A stretch of DNA of 36,270 nucleotides from Phycisphaerales bacterium (lineage in GTDB: Bacteria; Planctomycetota; Phycisphaerae; Phycisphaerales; SM1A02), in NCBI GenBank assembly GCA_028823105.1, contig JAPKCC010000026.1, forward strand, positions 1-36,270, written 5' to 3'. Positions 10,211 to 18,583 of the stretch are shown piece by piece (the first letter of the stretch is position 1; each line of letters starts with the position of its first letter). The translations under genes and the position numbers were made by a program. Below the pieces are notes generated by a model. The model saw nothing but the letters and a program-made list of their open reading frames with translations. It searched no databases and was not told where the DNA came from.

Positions 10211-11110
10211 TGGCCCGATCGGTTCCATCACCCAGTCCGCGACGTTCGCGGCGTTCGACCACCGGCGAAGATCGCGAAGTTCGTCGATGGTGCTCGTCGA
10301 GACCCCCCCGTCAACCGTGGTGACGATGGCGACTTCGGACTCGCCCTGACGATGTCGGGGGCTCACGAATCCGGCGGAGGCAGGATCAGCGGGGTCGTAG
10401 TCGTCGGCCCAGAGAGGAAGCGTCCAGGCCGGAGGAAGCACTCGAAAGAAACCTTCGCGGATCGGCCCGGTCGATCCGGGGGTCGACTCGTTCGTTCGGC
10501 TGGTGGCGAAGATGATCAGTCGATCCGGCCGCTGCACGCCGGACAACCGTTCGACGTAGAACCGACCAAACGTCTCAAGGAAGATGTCGCTGTATCCCCC
10601 GAAATTCTCGTCACCCCCCACAAAGACGCTGTTCATCCCGAACGATGGGAATGCACTGACCGCGTAGAGCGACTCGTCGTTCGGAAGCACCGCGATCTCG
10701 GTCGCGTAGTCCCGATTCGGCCCGGAGTAGAGCGACGCCAGATCGTGGCCGAGGTACGGGGCCAGTCGAAGCGGCCACCGTCGCGCGGCAATCGGCACCG
10801 TTTGCGTCGCGATCGAGTCGCCGTTGGCATCCACCGCCTCGAACCCGCTCGCATACCCCGGAAGAACGGCCCCTCGATGATCGGTCGCGTAGCCGTTCCA
10901 AGCGATTCCCAGCGATCTCGCCGAGGCCATCTCGGATGCCCGCTCCGAAGCGGTTCGGACCGCGGTCGCCGCGTGAATCACCAGCGCGATCAAAATGGCC
11001 ACGGCCGCGATACTGGTCAGCAACTCCACGATCGTGAAGCCACCGCCATGCAATCGGCTCCGGCCAAGACTGTAAGCGCCCGTTGAGTTCGGTGGCATTT
11101 CAGTGTTCAT
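10208..11110 (-). CDS. prepilin-type secreted/pilin-like protein
   Basis: The product is 300 residues with a class III (type IV prepilin) leader: a basic stretch ending HGGG, then FTIVELLTSIAAVAILIALV from residue 25. Cleavage between Gly24 and Phe25 is expected, and the Glu at +5 is present. The mature part (about 50-300) is a large globular domain of the kind common in planctomycete prepilin-like proteins (NGYATDHRGAVLPGY, FVSPRHRQGESEVAIVTTVDGGV). I take the ATG at 11110; an ATG at 11125 is equally possible, as neither has a good ribosome site. It is not in the main pilus block but lies on its far side, so it may be a minor pilin or a surface protein handled by the same prepilin peptidase. 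Confidence 0.75.
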   Translation of the reverse strand: MNTEMPPNSTGAYSLGRSRLHGGGFTIVELLTSIAAVAILIALVIHAATAVRTASERASEMASARSLGIAWNGYATDHRGAVLPGYASGFEAVDANGDSIATQTVPIAARRWPLRLAPYLGHDLASLYSGPNRDYATEIAVLPNDESLYAVSAFPSFGMNSVFVGGDENFGGYSDIFLETFGRFYVERLSGVQRPDRLIIFATSRTNESTPGSTGPIREGFFRVLPPAWTLPLWADDYDPADPASAGFVSPRHRQGESEVAIVTTVDGGVSTSTIDELRDLRRWSNAANVADWVMEPIGP

Positions 11111-11473
11111 GAGGTCGAGAATCATGAAGTCGACGCGGTCTTGCGAACCGCAGGGATCCAGCAGGAGAAGAGTAGACGAAGGATCACATCGCCGTCTTCC
11201 GAAAGGAGATTCGCTCGGGGGGACGAAGAAGTTTCCCTCATTCGTCTTTCCCGTGTCTGATTTTGTCTCAAAAAAGTAAAAATCGCGTCCAATCTCTGCA
11301 GCCATCCGGCGGCATTCGCGAATCCTCCTAATGCCCTCGGACGCCGATCTGCCCCCCCTCGGATCGCGTAGTTTCTCTTGCAACGCTCCCCCGGTTCACC
11401 GACCATCGGTTTCTCGACAGATCATTGACAGATCTTCCTCTCCCTTCCCCCTCTCAAGTCGACCTCCAAGACC
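11111..11473. other. intergenic region between divergent genes
   Basis: This 363-bp stretch separates the prepilin-like gene (minus) from the dockerin-tailed secreted gene (plus). It contains an A/T-rich patch at about 11260-11284 (TTTTGTC then a run of A), unusual for this GC-rich window, which may mark a promoter. A minus-strand frame stays open through most of it, but it has no recognisable protein and is likely chance. No RNA family is recognised. Confidence 0.4.
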
Positions 11474-12508
11474 ATGACCTCCAAGAAGCACCTGGCACAT
11501 CTCCTCCTCGCCATCCCGGTACTGCACATGGCCGTCTTGGCCTCCGCCCAGTCCTTTGAGGCAGCCTTCGATGGTCCGTCTGCGGATCGGTGGAACTATG
11601 GCTTCAACGCCACCCCAGGCGTCCGACCGGTCGCTTCGGTCTTCGGATACACCGGCGATCTATACGAGTTCGATGATCGCGATGGCCAGCTGGTCATCGC
11701 CTTCGACACCAGTGATCTAATCACTCCCGGCGCCGGCGAGGACCGCTACCTCGTCGAGATGGTGACCATCGAGCTCATGCTCGCCGATCCACTCGCGGGT
11801 GGGTACGACCCCACCATCGACGATTGGCGGACCCATCTCGCGGCCGACGATCCTTTGCATCTCCCCGACATCGATCCCGGACGTCCAATCGAACTCTATG
11901 CAACCGGATTCCGAAATCGAATGACCGACGCGCTCTGGACCGAATCAAGTGACTTCAGTCCCGTCGGCCCCTTCGGCGAAGGCGTCCGCAACGCGTTCGC
12001 CGCACAGTGCATGCCCAACGGCGAACTTCTAGACGTCTCGAACTGCATCACCGACGGCTTCACTGCATCACCCATCGCCCTCGGCGTTGCGGAAGGATGG
12101 GCACCCGGCGAGAAACTTCCCGAGGGTACGTCGCTTCGGTTCACATTCGACGGATCTGATCCCGACGCCGCGGCATGGCTCTCGCGTAGCCTGAATGCGG
12201 GGAGACTTCTCTTCTCGGTTTCATCGCTCGTCGAAGCCGAACAGGAGGGCGGTGACTTCATCGATCTCTATATGCGTGAGAATCCGCTGGTACAGGTCGG
12301 CGTCAGGCGTGCTGCGACCCTTCAGATCTCCGGTGAGATCTCAACCGGCTGCGATGCCGAGGGCGATTTCGACCATGATTGCGTCATCGGCGGAGGCGAT
12401 CTCGGAATCTTCCTGGCCTTCTGGGGAACGAACAATCCCGAGACCGACTTGAACCATGACGGCGTGACCAACGGAGTCGATCTCGGAATCCTGCTTTCTC
12501 TCTTCTGA
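11474..12508 (+). CDS. secreted protein with dockerin-like C-terminus
   Basis: The product is 344 residues. Residues 1-25 are a signal peptide (cut after ASA before Q26). The body (26-290) is an all-beta-looking domain without a catalytic motif that I recognise. The last 50 residues hold two calcium-loop-like repeats, DFDHDCVIGGGDLGIFL and DLNHDGVTNGVDLGILL. They match the duplicated D-x-N/D-x-D-G-x-(I/V)-x-x-x-D-L pattern of dockerin type I modules. Such tails are widespread on planctomycete exported proteins, where no cellulosome exists, and probably act as surface-attachment or stability tags. It lies at the end of the secretion/pilus block and could be a substrate; that is inference. Confidence 0.85.
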   Translation: MTSKKHLAHLLLAIPVLHMAVLASAQSFEAAFDGPSADRWNYGFNATPGVRPVASVFGYTGDLYEFDDRDGQLVIAFDTSDLITPGAGEDRYLVEMVTIELMLADPLAGGYDPTIDDWRTHLAADDPLHLPDIDPGRPIELYATGFRNRMTDALWTESSDFSPVGPFGEGVRNAFAAQCMPNGELLDVSNCITDGFTASPIALGVAEGWAPGEKLPEGTSLRFTFDGSDPDAAAWLSRSLNAGRLLFSVSSLVEAEQEGGDFIDLYMRENPLVQVGVRRAATLQISGEISTGCDAEGDFDHDCVIGGGDLGIFLAFWGTNNPETDLNHDGVTNGVDLGILLSLF

Positions 12509-12613
12509 TCGCACGCGACGGGAGCGCACAAGAAACATTCGGATTTTTGCGCCGGACGCCGGCCGAACATCGAGACTTTGCCACTCTCCGAAGGTGAAAC
12601 ACGCAAAACTGAA

Positions 12614-12630
12614 ACGCCCTCGCGGGGCGT
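12614..12630 (-). terminator. probable terminator after the sigma-like gene
   Basis: On the minus strand ACGCCC - CGCGA - GGGCGT forms a 6-bp hairpin followed by TTTCAGTTTT, a fair intrinsic terminator. It lies 75 bp beyond the stop of the small sigma-like gene. A competing pairing (CCTCGCG with CGCGAGG, 12618-12643) is also possible. Confidence 0.5.
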
Positions 12631-12704
12631 GAGCCATCGCGAGGACGTTCTGGTATCTCTTCTTCAGGATCTGTTCCCGGCTCGACGCCGAAACAAGCCG
12701 TCGC

Positions 12705-12923
12705 TCAAGCCGCACCCGTCCGATGCAGGATTCCGACGGCGCGATTCACTGCCGAGCGCACTTCGTCCGGGTTCATCTTGAGCACTGCCGCCGTCTCACC
12801 AACGCTGAGGTTCTCTCCGAAGCGGAGAGCCAGCACGGCATGATCCCGCGGGTCGAGCGATGCGGCCATCCGTGCCGCACGGCGTCTCATTCCATCGTTG
12901 TCGCTGTTCTTTTTACTAGGCAT
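12705..12923 (-). CDS. small protein resembling sigma-70 region 4
   Basis: The product is 72 residues. From residue 22 on it reads like the region 4 helix-turn-helix of ECF sigma factors: LDPRDHAVLALRFGENLSVGETAAVL, then KMNPDEVRSAVNRAVGILHR. It lacks region 2, so by itself it should not direct RNA polymerase to promoters. It may be a DNA-binding or anti-sigma-like regulator. A good AAGGAA site lies seven bases before the ATG. It is the last gene on the minus strand after gspF, 349 bp behind it, and a terminator hairpin follows. Whether it belongs to the pilus block is uncertain. Confidence 0.7.
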   Translation of the reverse strand: MPSKKNSDNDGMRRRAARMAASLDPRDHAVLALRFGENLSVGETAAVLKMNPDEVRSAVNRAVGILHRTGAA

Positions 12924-13272
12924 GACGATGTTCCTTACGACGCAGATCCAGTTGACGTTCCCCGAATTCCCGGGCGAACTCGAAAAGGCGGATCTTCCGT
13001 GATCCGACCCCTGTTTTTCGGCTGGTTTCGACTGCGTCCGTGCAGAAGAGAGCAGGATCCGACGGTATGGCGATCATCCGTGATGCGCCACGCCGAAGTG
13101 TCCCAAGCCGAACCGTTCCTCGCGATCGCTGCGTCCTTGATCACGACCTCGAAGAACATCGACACAAGTTCTCCCGCTCCACAAACTTTCGGCCCCCAAC
13201 GCCCATAGGGGGAAGTACCCCATGGGCAGGTGCCTTGCGGGGTTCGAAAACGCGTCTCAATTTCTAAAGTTC
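12924..13272. other. gap between gspF and the sigma-like gene
   Basis: These 349 bp have no convincing gene. A minus-strand frame of 74 codons (ATG at 13159, stop at 12935) exists, but its composition (Arg, Ser, Gly-rich, no motif) looks random. The stretch holds the hairpin at 13201-13227 and presumably the promoter of the sigma-like gene. No known riboswitch pattern was recognised. Confidence 0.4.
13201..13227 (-). other. GC-rich hairpin downstream of gspF
   Basis: GCCCAT pairs with ATGGGC, and an inner GGGG pairs with CCCC around a five-base loop; a two-base bulge lies on one side. It lies 46 bp past the gspF stop. No T-run follows, so it is more likely an mRNA 3'-end stabiliser or an attenuator than a classic terminator. 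Confidence 0.45.
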
Positions 13273-14502
13273 TCAACCGGCCGCGATCGTGCTCATCTTG
13301 AATACCGGCAGCAGCAACGCGATCGCGACCACTCCGATCACGCTTCCAAGCACGACGATCGCCAACGGCTCGAGCATCACCGAGACACGCTTCACGGCGA
13401 CTTCCAAATCCTCGTCGGCGGCATCTGCAACGCGATTCAGAACCGCGGGCAACCGCCCCGAGCGTTCGCCAGCTGCAATCATCGCTCGAGCGCTTCCGGG
13501 AACGAGTTCTCCCGCCTCGAAGCGATCCGCGATTCCATCTCCGTTCCTCGCCCCTTCCTCGATCCGATCCCAGAACCGCGACCAGCGACTCCAAGGCGAA
13601 AGTCCGCGACAGATCGAGATCGCGTCGAGCAACGGAACGCCGGCGGTCAAAAGGACACCGAGCGTCCGGGTGGTGCGGGCGAGATCCGCAGGACGGATGA
13701 CGCTTCGGAGCAGAGGCGCGTCGAAGCGGATGAACTCGAGCATTCGATTCACCAATTTCGTCCGCCGCGCAAACGTTGCCAGGACTACGGCACCGAAGAG
13801 ACTTGGAACCCAGATCTTCCAGCCGGAGGTGATGAACCGACCCACTCCGAGGACGGCTTCGGTCAGCGGTGGAAGATCTGCGGATCGCTGCGCGTAGATC
13901 GCTTCGAATCGCGGCATCACGAAAGTGACAAGGAGAATGGTGATCAACGATCCCACCATCGCCAAGAGCACGGGATACGCGAGCGCAGAGCGCACCTGGC
14001 GTCGAATCCGCTGGTCTCGTTGCAGCCAGTCCGCGAGTTGTTCGAACATGCCAGACAGATCGCCGACCGCCTCCGCCGCTCGCACCAGACCTACCGCGAC
14101 CGGGGGAAACGTCGATGGAAATCTCGAGAACGCGTCGCTGAGCGAGCCTCCGTTCTCGACCTCGTCGCGGACGACCATGAGTTCGTTGGAAAGTCTCTGA
14201 TCCGCGGTCTGTAACCGGATGACCTCGAGGGCTTCCACCACCGGGACGCCGGCATCGAGCATCACGGACAACTGCCGAATGAATGCGGCGACTGCCGCAG
14301 AAGAGGCTTTTCCGACAAACAGATTTCGCTTCACCGCCGAGTGAATACCGTCCCGCATCGCTCGATCGATCGACAAGACGACTCGACCCTCTGAGCGCAG
14401 CCGCGAAGCGACTTCCGCCGCATCGGTCGCAGCCTGTGTGCCGCGCAGCAGACGCCCTGTCGCGTCTCGAGCCTGCCAGGACCATGTGGCGGTTTCATTC
14501 AT
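13273..14502 (-). CDS. gspF: GspF/PilC-family inner-membrane platform protein
   Basis: The product is 409 residues, the family's usual length. It is the inner-membrane platform that works with the GspE/PilB motor to extrude pseudopilins. The duplicated GspF domain is clear: the first copy (about 68-190) with AAFIRQLSVMLDAGVPVVEAL and GLVRAAEAVGDLSGMFEQLADWL, the second (about 270-390) with RTTRTLGVLLTAGVPLLDA and MIAAGERSGRLPAVLNRVAD. Membrane spans lie at about 172-196, 227-244 and 377-400. The N-terminal 60 residues (TWSWQARDATGRLLRGTQAA) are the usual start. Only four bases separate it from gspE. Whether it serves secretion or a pilus cannot be told from sequence alone. Confidence 0.95.
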   Translation of the reverse strand: MNETATWSWQARDATGRLLRGTQAATDAAEVASRLRSEGRVVLSIDRAMRDGIHSAVKRNLFVGKASSAAVAAFIRQLSVMLDAGVPVVEALEVIRLQTADQRLSNELMVVRDEVENGGSLSDAFSRFPSTFPPVAVGLVRAAEAVGDLSGMFEQLADWLQRDQRIRRQVRSALAYPVLLAMVGSLITILLVTFVMPRFEAIYAQRSADLPPLTEAVLGVGRFITSGWKIWVPSLFGAVVLATFARRTKLVNRMLEFIRFDAPLLRSVIRPADLARTTRTLGVLLTAGVPLLDAISICRGLSPWSRWSRFWDRIEEGARNGDGIADRFEAGELVPGSARAMIAAGERSGRLPAVLNRVADAADEDLEVAVKRVSVMLEPLAIVVLGSVIGVVAIALLLPVFKMSTIAAG

Positions 14503-14506
14503 GGAT

Positions 14507-16249
14507 TCACCCGGCCGTGGCCGCGAGTACCTCCCCGAAAGTGGTCATGCCCTCGGCAACCTTTCGAAGGCCGTCGATCCGCATCGACTCAAAGCCCTCG
14601 CCTCGAGCCACTTCAGCGAGTTCCCGATGAGGCGCCCCTGCAGCGATCGCATCGCAGATCGTGTCATTCGGCGCGAGCAGCTCGAATACGCCGACCCGAC
14701 CGCTGAATCCCGTTCCGCGACATCGCTGACATCCTTCGCCGGCTTGAAAGACCTCGACTGGCGCGATTGCTTCCACCATTCGTCGGACCCCATCTTCGAC
14801 CTCGACCTCGCGTCGGCATTGCGGACAGATTCGACGAACCAGTCGCTGCGCCAGCACGCCACGGAGCACACTGGCGACAAGGAACGACTCGACCCCGAGA
14901 TTCACGAGCCGAACCGGAGCGGCACACGCGTCATTGGTATGCAGCGAGGACAACACAAGATGCCCGGTCAACGCGGCCTGTGCGGCAATCGCCGCGGTCT
15001 CTTCGTCTCGAATCTCTCCCACCATGACCACATCGGGATCTTGGCGAAGCATCGACCGAAGGGCGGAGGAGAATCCAAATCCGGTCCGATCGTTGACCTG
15101 AAACTGATTGACTCCAGGAATCACCGCTTCCACCGGGTCCTCAATCGTCGAGAGATTCAGCGTGTCGGCATCCATCGCCCCCAGCGCCGAATAGAGGGTG
15201 GTGCTCTTGCCACTTCCCGTGGGACCGGTCACGAGGACCACCCCGTTCGGGACCGCGAGGAGATCCGCCCACTGGTCCCGAATCTTGGGCGCCATGCCCA
15301 GCCGCTCGGGTGCGACGATGGCGTTTCGACTGTCGATGATCCGAATGACGACCTTCTCGCCCTGGCGACCCGACATCGTCGAGACGCGAAGATCAACGCG
15401 TCGTCCGTCGAGGAGGACGTGGATGTCACCGTCCTGAGGAAGCCGCCGCTCGGCGATGTCCAACTCGGCCATGATCTTGATTCGGCTCGTGATCGCCGGG
15501 GCCATGCGATGGGGAGGCCTGATCTTCTCGTGCAGACGACCGTCGATCCGGAATCGCACCCGAAGGCTTCGGTCGCCGGGTTCTACGTGAATGTCACTGG
15601 CGCCGTCTTCGACCGCATCGTGAATCAACCAGTTCACCAACCGCACCACGGGACCGTGACCGGCGATCTCCGCGAGGTCGGTGAGTTCGGAAACCTGACG
15701 TTCGAGCACGGTGAGATCCGCGTCCTCCACGCCGTCATGAATGTCGTCGATCACGAAGACGTTGGCGGCCGGAAGCCAGTTCTCGATCGCGGTTTCAAGT
15801 TCGCTGGCGGCCGCGGCGGCGACCTGGACACGGTGTCCGGTTCGCCGAGCGATTTCCTCGAACAGGTAGAGGTTTGATGGTTCCGCGGCAGCGATCGTCA
15901 GCGTGCCGCGAACGAGAAAGAGCGGCAAGACTCGATGTTGTCGGGCGAAGTCTCGCGGAAGCAGTTCCACCACCGCCGGATCGGCGATTCGAGCGGGCTC
16001 ACGAACGAATGGAAGACCGCATCCCGTGGCGAGCCCCTCGGCGACGCTTACTTCGTCGGCGAATCCCAACGACACCAGCACTTCTCCGAGCAGTCGATGA
16101 TCCCCACCGTCCCGTTGCGCCGAGAGCGCGGTCTCGAGCTGGGTACGAGTGATCCGGCCCGATTCGACGAGTACCTCGCCGAGTGGCGCCGAAGGCGTGA
16201 CCACCGCGGAGCGTTGCGATGAACGAGTTTCGGATTCACGAGTCTTCAT
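14507..16249 (-). CDS. gspE: GspE/PilB-type assembly ATPase with MshEN-like domain
   Basis: This 580-residue hexameric ATPase powers pseudopilus or pilus assembly at the inner membrane. Residues 21-80 carry two MshEN-like halves, PLGEVLVESGRITRTQLETAL and LLGEVLVSLGFADEVSVAEGL; this domain binds c-di-GMP in MshE and relatives. The usual leading Arg of the R-L-G motif is Pro in the first half and shifted by one in the second, so binding needs testing. The ATPase core has Walker A GPTGSGKST (342-350), an Asp-box region (about 360-376), Walker B DPDVVMVGEIRD and the His-box LSSLHTND. A zinc tetracysteine follows (C475, C478, C507, C510). Its ATG overlaps the STAS stop by four bases. Confidence 0.95.
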   Translation of the reverse strand: MKTRESETRSSQRSAVVTPSAPLGEVLVESGRITRTQLETALSAQRDGGDHRLLGEVLVSLGFADEVSVAEGLATGCGLPFVREPARIADPAVVELLPRDFARQHRVLPLFLVRGTLTIAAAEPSNLYLFEEIARRTGHRVQVAAAAASELETAIENWLPAANVFVIDDIHDGVEDADLTVLERQVSELTDLAEIAGHGPVVRLVNWLIHDAVEDGASDIHVEPGDRSLRVRFRIDGRLHEKIRPPHRMAPAITSRIKIMAELDIAERRLPQDGDIHVLLDGRRVDLRVSTMSGRQGEKVVIRIIDSRNAIVAPERLGMAPKIRDQWADLLAVPNGVVLVTGPTGSGKSTTLYSALGAMDADTLNLSTIEDPVEAVIPGVNQFQVNDRTGFGFSSALRSMLRQDPDVVMVGEIRDEETAAIAAQAALTGHLVLSSLHTNDACAAPVRLVNLGVESFLVASVLRGVLAQRLVRRICPQCRREVEVEDGVRRMVEAIAPVEVFQAGEGCQRCRGTGFSGRVGVFELLAPNDTICDAIAAGAPHRELAEVARGEGFESMRIDGLRKVAEGMTTFGEVLAATAG

Positions 16250-16581
16250 CGTAGTATCCTCGCCGCCGCTTCGACGCCTTCATGGATCTCGAGACGATCG
16301 CTGATTCGCGTGATCTCCAGAATCGATCTCAACAGATCCCCGGGGGCGGCGAGAAGGCAACGTCCCCGCTGTTCGGCGGACGCATCCGCAAGATCGAGAA
16401 GCACTTCGAGACCAGTCGAATCGATGAGTGAGGTCTCAGAGACGTCGAGAATGAGATCCCTGACTCCTGTCGCGAATCGTTCGTTGCATGCACGTCGGAG
16501 CGATTCCGAAGATTCACCAACACATTCGCCGTCGATCTGCACGACGCAGAGTCGACCGTGATCTTCAAATCGAAGATTCAT
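16246..16581 (-). CDS. STAS-domain protein (anti-sigma-factor antagonist type)
   Basis: This 111-residue single STAS domain resembles SpoIIAA/RsbV. The signature LILDVSETSLIDSTGLEVLL holds the regulatory serine (Ser55 in DSTGL) that partner kinases phosphorylate in this family. In partner-switching systems the unphosphorylated form sequesters an anti-sigma or other kinase. No RsbW-like kinase or PP2C phosphatase lies nearby. The start at 16581 gives the canonical MNLRFEDHGRLCVV opening and overlaps the HD-GYP stop by four bases; its own stop overlaps gspE by four. This double coupling between a c-di-GMP phosphodiesterase and the motor suggests control of assembly rather than a sigma factor. 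That role is inference. Confidence 0.9.
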   Translation of the reverse strand: MNLRFEDHGRLCVVQIDGECVGESSESLRRACNERFATGVRDLILDVSETSLIDSTGLEVLLDLADASAEQRGRCLLAAPGDLLRSILEITRISDRLEIHEGVEAAARILR

Positions 16582-18161
16582 GCCACCCTCCGATCGTCGG
16601 AAAGGCCGAGACCGTCCGCATCGCGGGCGAGCAGGCGGTCGTATTCGGTAAAGTCCATGCCGAGGAAGACCGGGACGATTGAAGGATCGAACTGGGTACC
16701 ACGACAACGACGGAGTTCTTCGAAAACCTTCTCCCGTGACATGGCGCTGCGATACGTCCGACTCGAACTCATCGCATCGAAGCTGTCGCAGATCGCGACG
16801 ATCCGGGCCAGCAACGGGATCTCCTCGCCAGCGATACCCGCGGGATATCCCGCGCCGTCCCATGATTCGTGATGGCACAGAACGCCTGGAAGCAGATCGC
16901 GGATCTGCGGAATGTCTCTGAGAATCCGGAATCCGATCTGCGGGTGCTGACGGATCGCGGCGAATTCATCTTCGGTGAGCCGACCGGCCTTGCAGAGCAC
17001 GGCCTCGGGAACACCGATCTTTCCGATGTCATGTACCAACCCCGAGAGATGGGCGGTCTTGACGAATGCCTCTGGAAGTCCGATCGAAGCCGCCAGATCG
17101 CGACTCAGGATCGCCACCCGTTGCGAGTGGCCGCGAGTGTAGGGATCCTTCGCATCGATCGCCGCAACCATCGACTGGAGCGTTCCGAGGAACATCGCGT
17201 CGAGATCCGAATACAAGGCCGCATTACGGAGAAACACGCCAAGGTGTCCGGCGGCGGAAGCAAGCAGCGTCAATTCGATGCTGGATATTGGTTCACCCGC
17301 GCGACCACCGGCGACGAGGGTTCCCAGTTTGCGATCACCGCCTCGGACCGCGGCGAGTCCAATCTCGCCAAAAGTCGGATCCAGTACCGCCGTAGCAGTG
17401 CTGGTGCTCGCTGATTCTGCGATCAATCTGACTTCCGCACGGGTCGGCGCGCCGTGGCCGTGGACCACGAAATCGTCGACCTTGGCGGCGCCGGGGTCAT
17501 CCAAAAGAATCGTGATCCAGCTGTATCCCGCAGTTGCGGCGAGTTCCTCGGTCGCAGAAACCAGAAAGTCTCCCGGATCTCCACCTACCACGAGTCCGTC
17601 GATCAGAGAGTTGAGGAGATGAAGTTCCTCGTAGCTTTCGGACAACCGACGGTCGACAGAATGGGCCGCCTCTCGCTCCTCGATACGACGGCGGGCGCTC
17701 GCATGGAGTCGTCGAACGAGATCGGTGATGGCGGGAAGCGCCGCGCGTGGCGGAATCGCGTCCCTCATCGCAAACTTGCGGATCATCGTCTCGTCGACCT
17801 TCGATGCGTTGCACAGCATCGAAAGCGAACCTTCGGTGATCAGTTCACTCGTGGGAAGAACTGCGACACCCTCGCATCTGCCGCGCCGGGTCTGTGACAC
17901 GCACCCGATTGCGAAGACACCGGGGAGGAGTTCACACGTCCCCCCGTCTCCCGTCATCAAGGTCGAGAGGTTCTTGCGGACCGCTTCTCGCACCGGCATC
18001 GCGCCGACCAAGAGTGACTGTCTCCAGGATCCGACGGGGTCATCCACCGTCGACCACCGCGCGATACCCTGCTCGACAGGAATCCAAGCGGCACCGATGC
18101 CTGCCAGGTCTCCCGCGATCACCAGTTCGATGTCGCTGGTCTTTGTCGAGATCACGGTCAT
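16578..18161 (-). CDS. HD-GYP c-di-GMP phosphodiesterase with GAF-like domain
   Basis: The product is 527 residues. The C-terminal third (about 320-500) is a full HD-GYP domain, which degrades c-di-GMP: DAKDPYTRGHSQRV, LVHDIGKIGVP with the HD pair His377-Asp378, HPQIG, HHESWDGAGYPAG (His430-Pro440) and CDSFDAMSSSRTYR. All metal and catalytic residues appear intact. Residues about 180-315 look like a GAF sensory domain. The first 150 residues match no family I recognise. There is no membrane span, so it is cytoplasmic. The gene overlaps the response regulator upstream and the STAS gene downstream by four bases each. It would lower c-di-GMP near the GspE motor; the input signal is unknown. Confidence 0.93.
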   Translation of the reverse strand: MTVISTKTSDIELVIAGDLAGIGAAWIPVEQGIARWSTVDDPVGSWRQSLLVGAMPVREAVRKNLSTLMTGDGGTCELLPGVFAIGCVSQTRRGRCEGVAVLPTSELITEGSLSMLCNASKVDETMIRKFAMRDAIPPRAALPAITDLVRRLHASARRRIEEREAAHSVDRRLSESYEELHLLNSLIDGLVVGGDPGDFLVSATEELAATAGYSWITILLDDPGAAKVDDFVVHGHGAPTRAEVRLIAESASTSTATAVLDPTFGEIGLAAVRGGDRKLGTLVAGGRAGEPISSIELTLLASAAGHLGVFLRNAALYSDLDAMFLGTLQSMVAAIDAKDPYTRGHSQRVAILSRDLAASIGLPEAFVKTAHLSGLVHDIGKIGVPEAVLCKAGRLTEDEFAAIRQHPQIGFRILRDIPQIRDLLPGVLCHHESWDGAGYPAGIAGEEIPLLARIVAICDSFDAMSSSRTYRSAMSREKVFEELRRCRGTQFDPSIVPVFLGMDFTEYDRLLARDADGLGLSDDRRVA

Positions 18162-18583
18162 GCCGCCTCCCCACTTGACTCGTCTTTCCCGTGCCGAGCA
18201 TCGAGGGTCGCTCGCACGCGATCGACGAGGACTCGGGGCGAGAAAGGCTTCGCAATGAGTTCGACGATGCGACTTGCGACGATTTCCTCGGCGTCCAGGC
18301 GAAAACCTCGTGCGGTCAGCATCAGGACCGGGATGTGGCTGGTACTCGGTTCGTCGGCGATTCGACCAGCCAGTTCAAGGCCGGTCATCAAGGGCATTTG
18401 ATGATCGGTGAGAACCAGATCGATCCCTCCCTCACGCACCTTCGACCAGGCGTCTTCGCCGTCCACGGCTTCGATCACTTCATACCCCGCGCCGCGGAGC
18501 TTGAATGCGACCACCCGGACGATGTACTCCTCGTCGTCAGCGACCAGAATTCTCGAATTGCCATTGTTTTGATCGTTGTTCAT
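18158..18583 (-). CDS. single-domain response regulator
   Basis: The 141 residues hold a CheY-like receiver and nothing else. The acidic pocket is Asp16-Asp17, the phosphoacceptor Asp60 lies in LVLTDHQMP, Thr90 and the Lys112-Pro113 switch are present. With no output domain it must act by protein contact, probably on its neighbours HD-GYP or STAS. It starts directly at the end of the histidine kinase gene (stop and ATG abut) and overlaps the HD-GYP gene by four bases, so kinase, receiver and phosphodiesterase should be made together. The short N-terminal tail is rich in Asn. Confidence 0.95.
   Translation of the reverse strand: MNNDQNNGNSRILVADDEEYIVRVVAFKLRGAGYEVIEAVDGEDAWSKVREGGIDLVLTDHQMPLMTGLELAGRIADEPSTSHIPVLMLTARGFRLDAEEIVASRIVELIAKPFSPRVLVDRVRATLDARHGKDESSGEAA

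Noticed and set aside
12924-13272. Possible c-di-GMP riboswitch after gspF
   Set aside because: The hairpin and GC-rich stretch lack the conserved GEMM-I/II bases I could check by eye.
12935-14485. 516-codon minus-strand frame over gspF, and its 74-codon end (13159-12935)
   Set aside because: Out of frame with gspF, Arg/Ser-rich, no family; the end part has only a weak ribosome site.
14438-15877. 479-codon plus-strand frame opposite gspE
   Set aside because: Antisense to a clear GspE with all motifs intact; His/Arg-rich junk composition.
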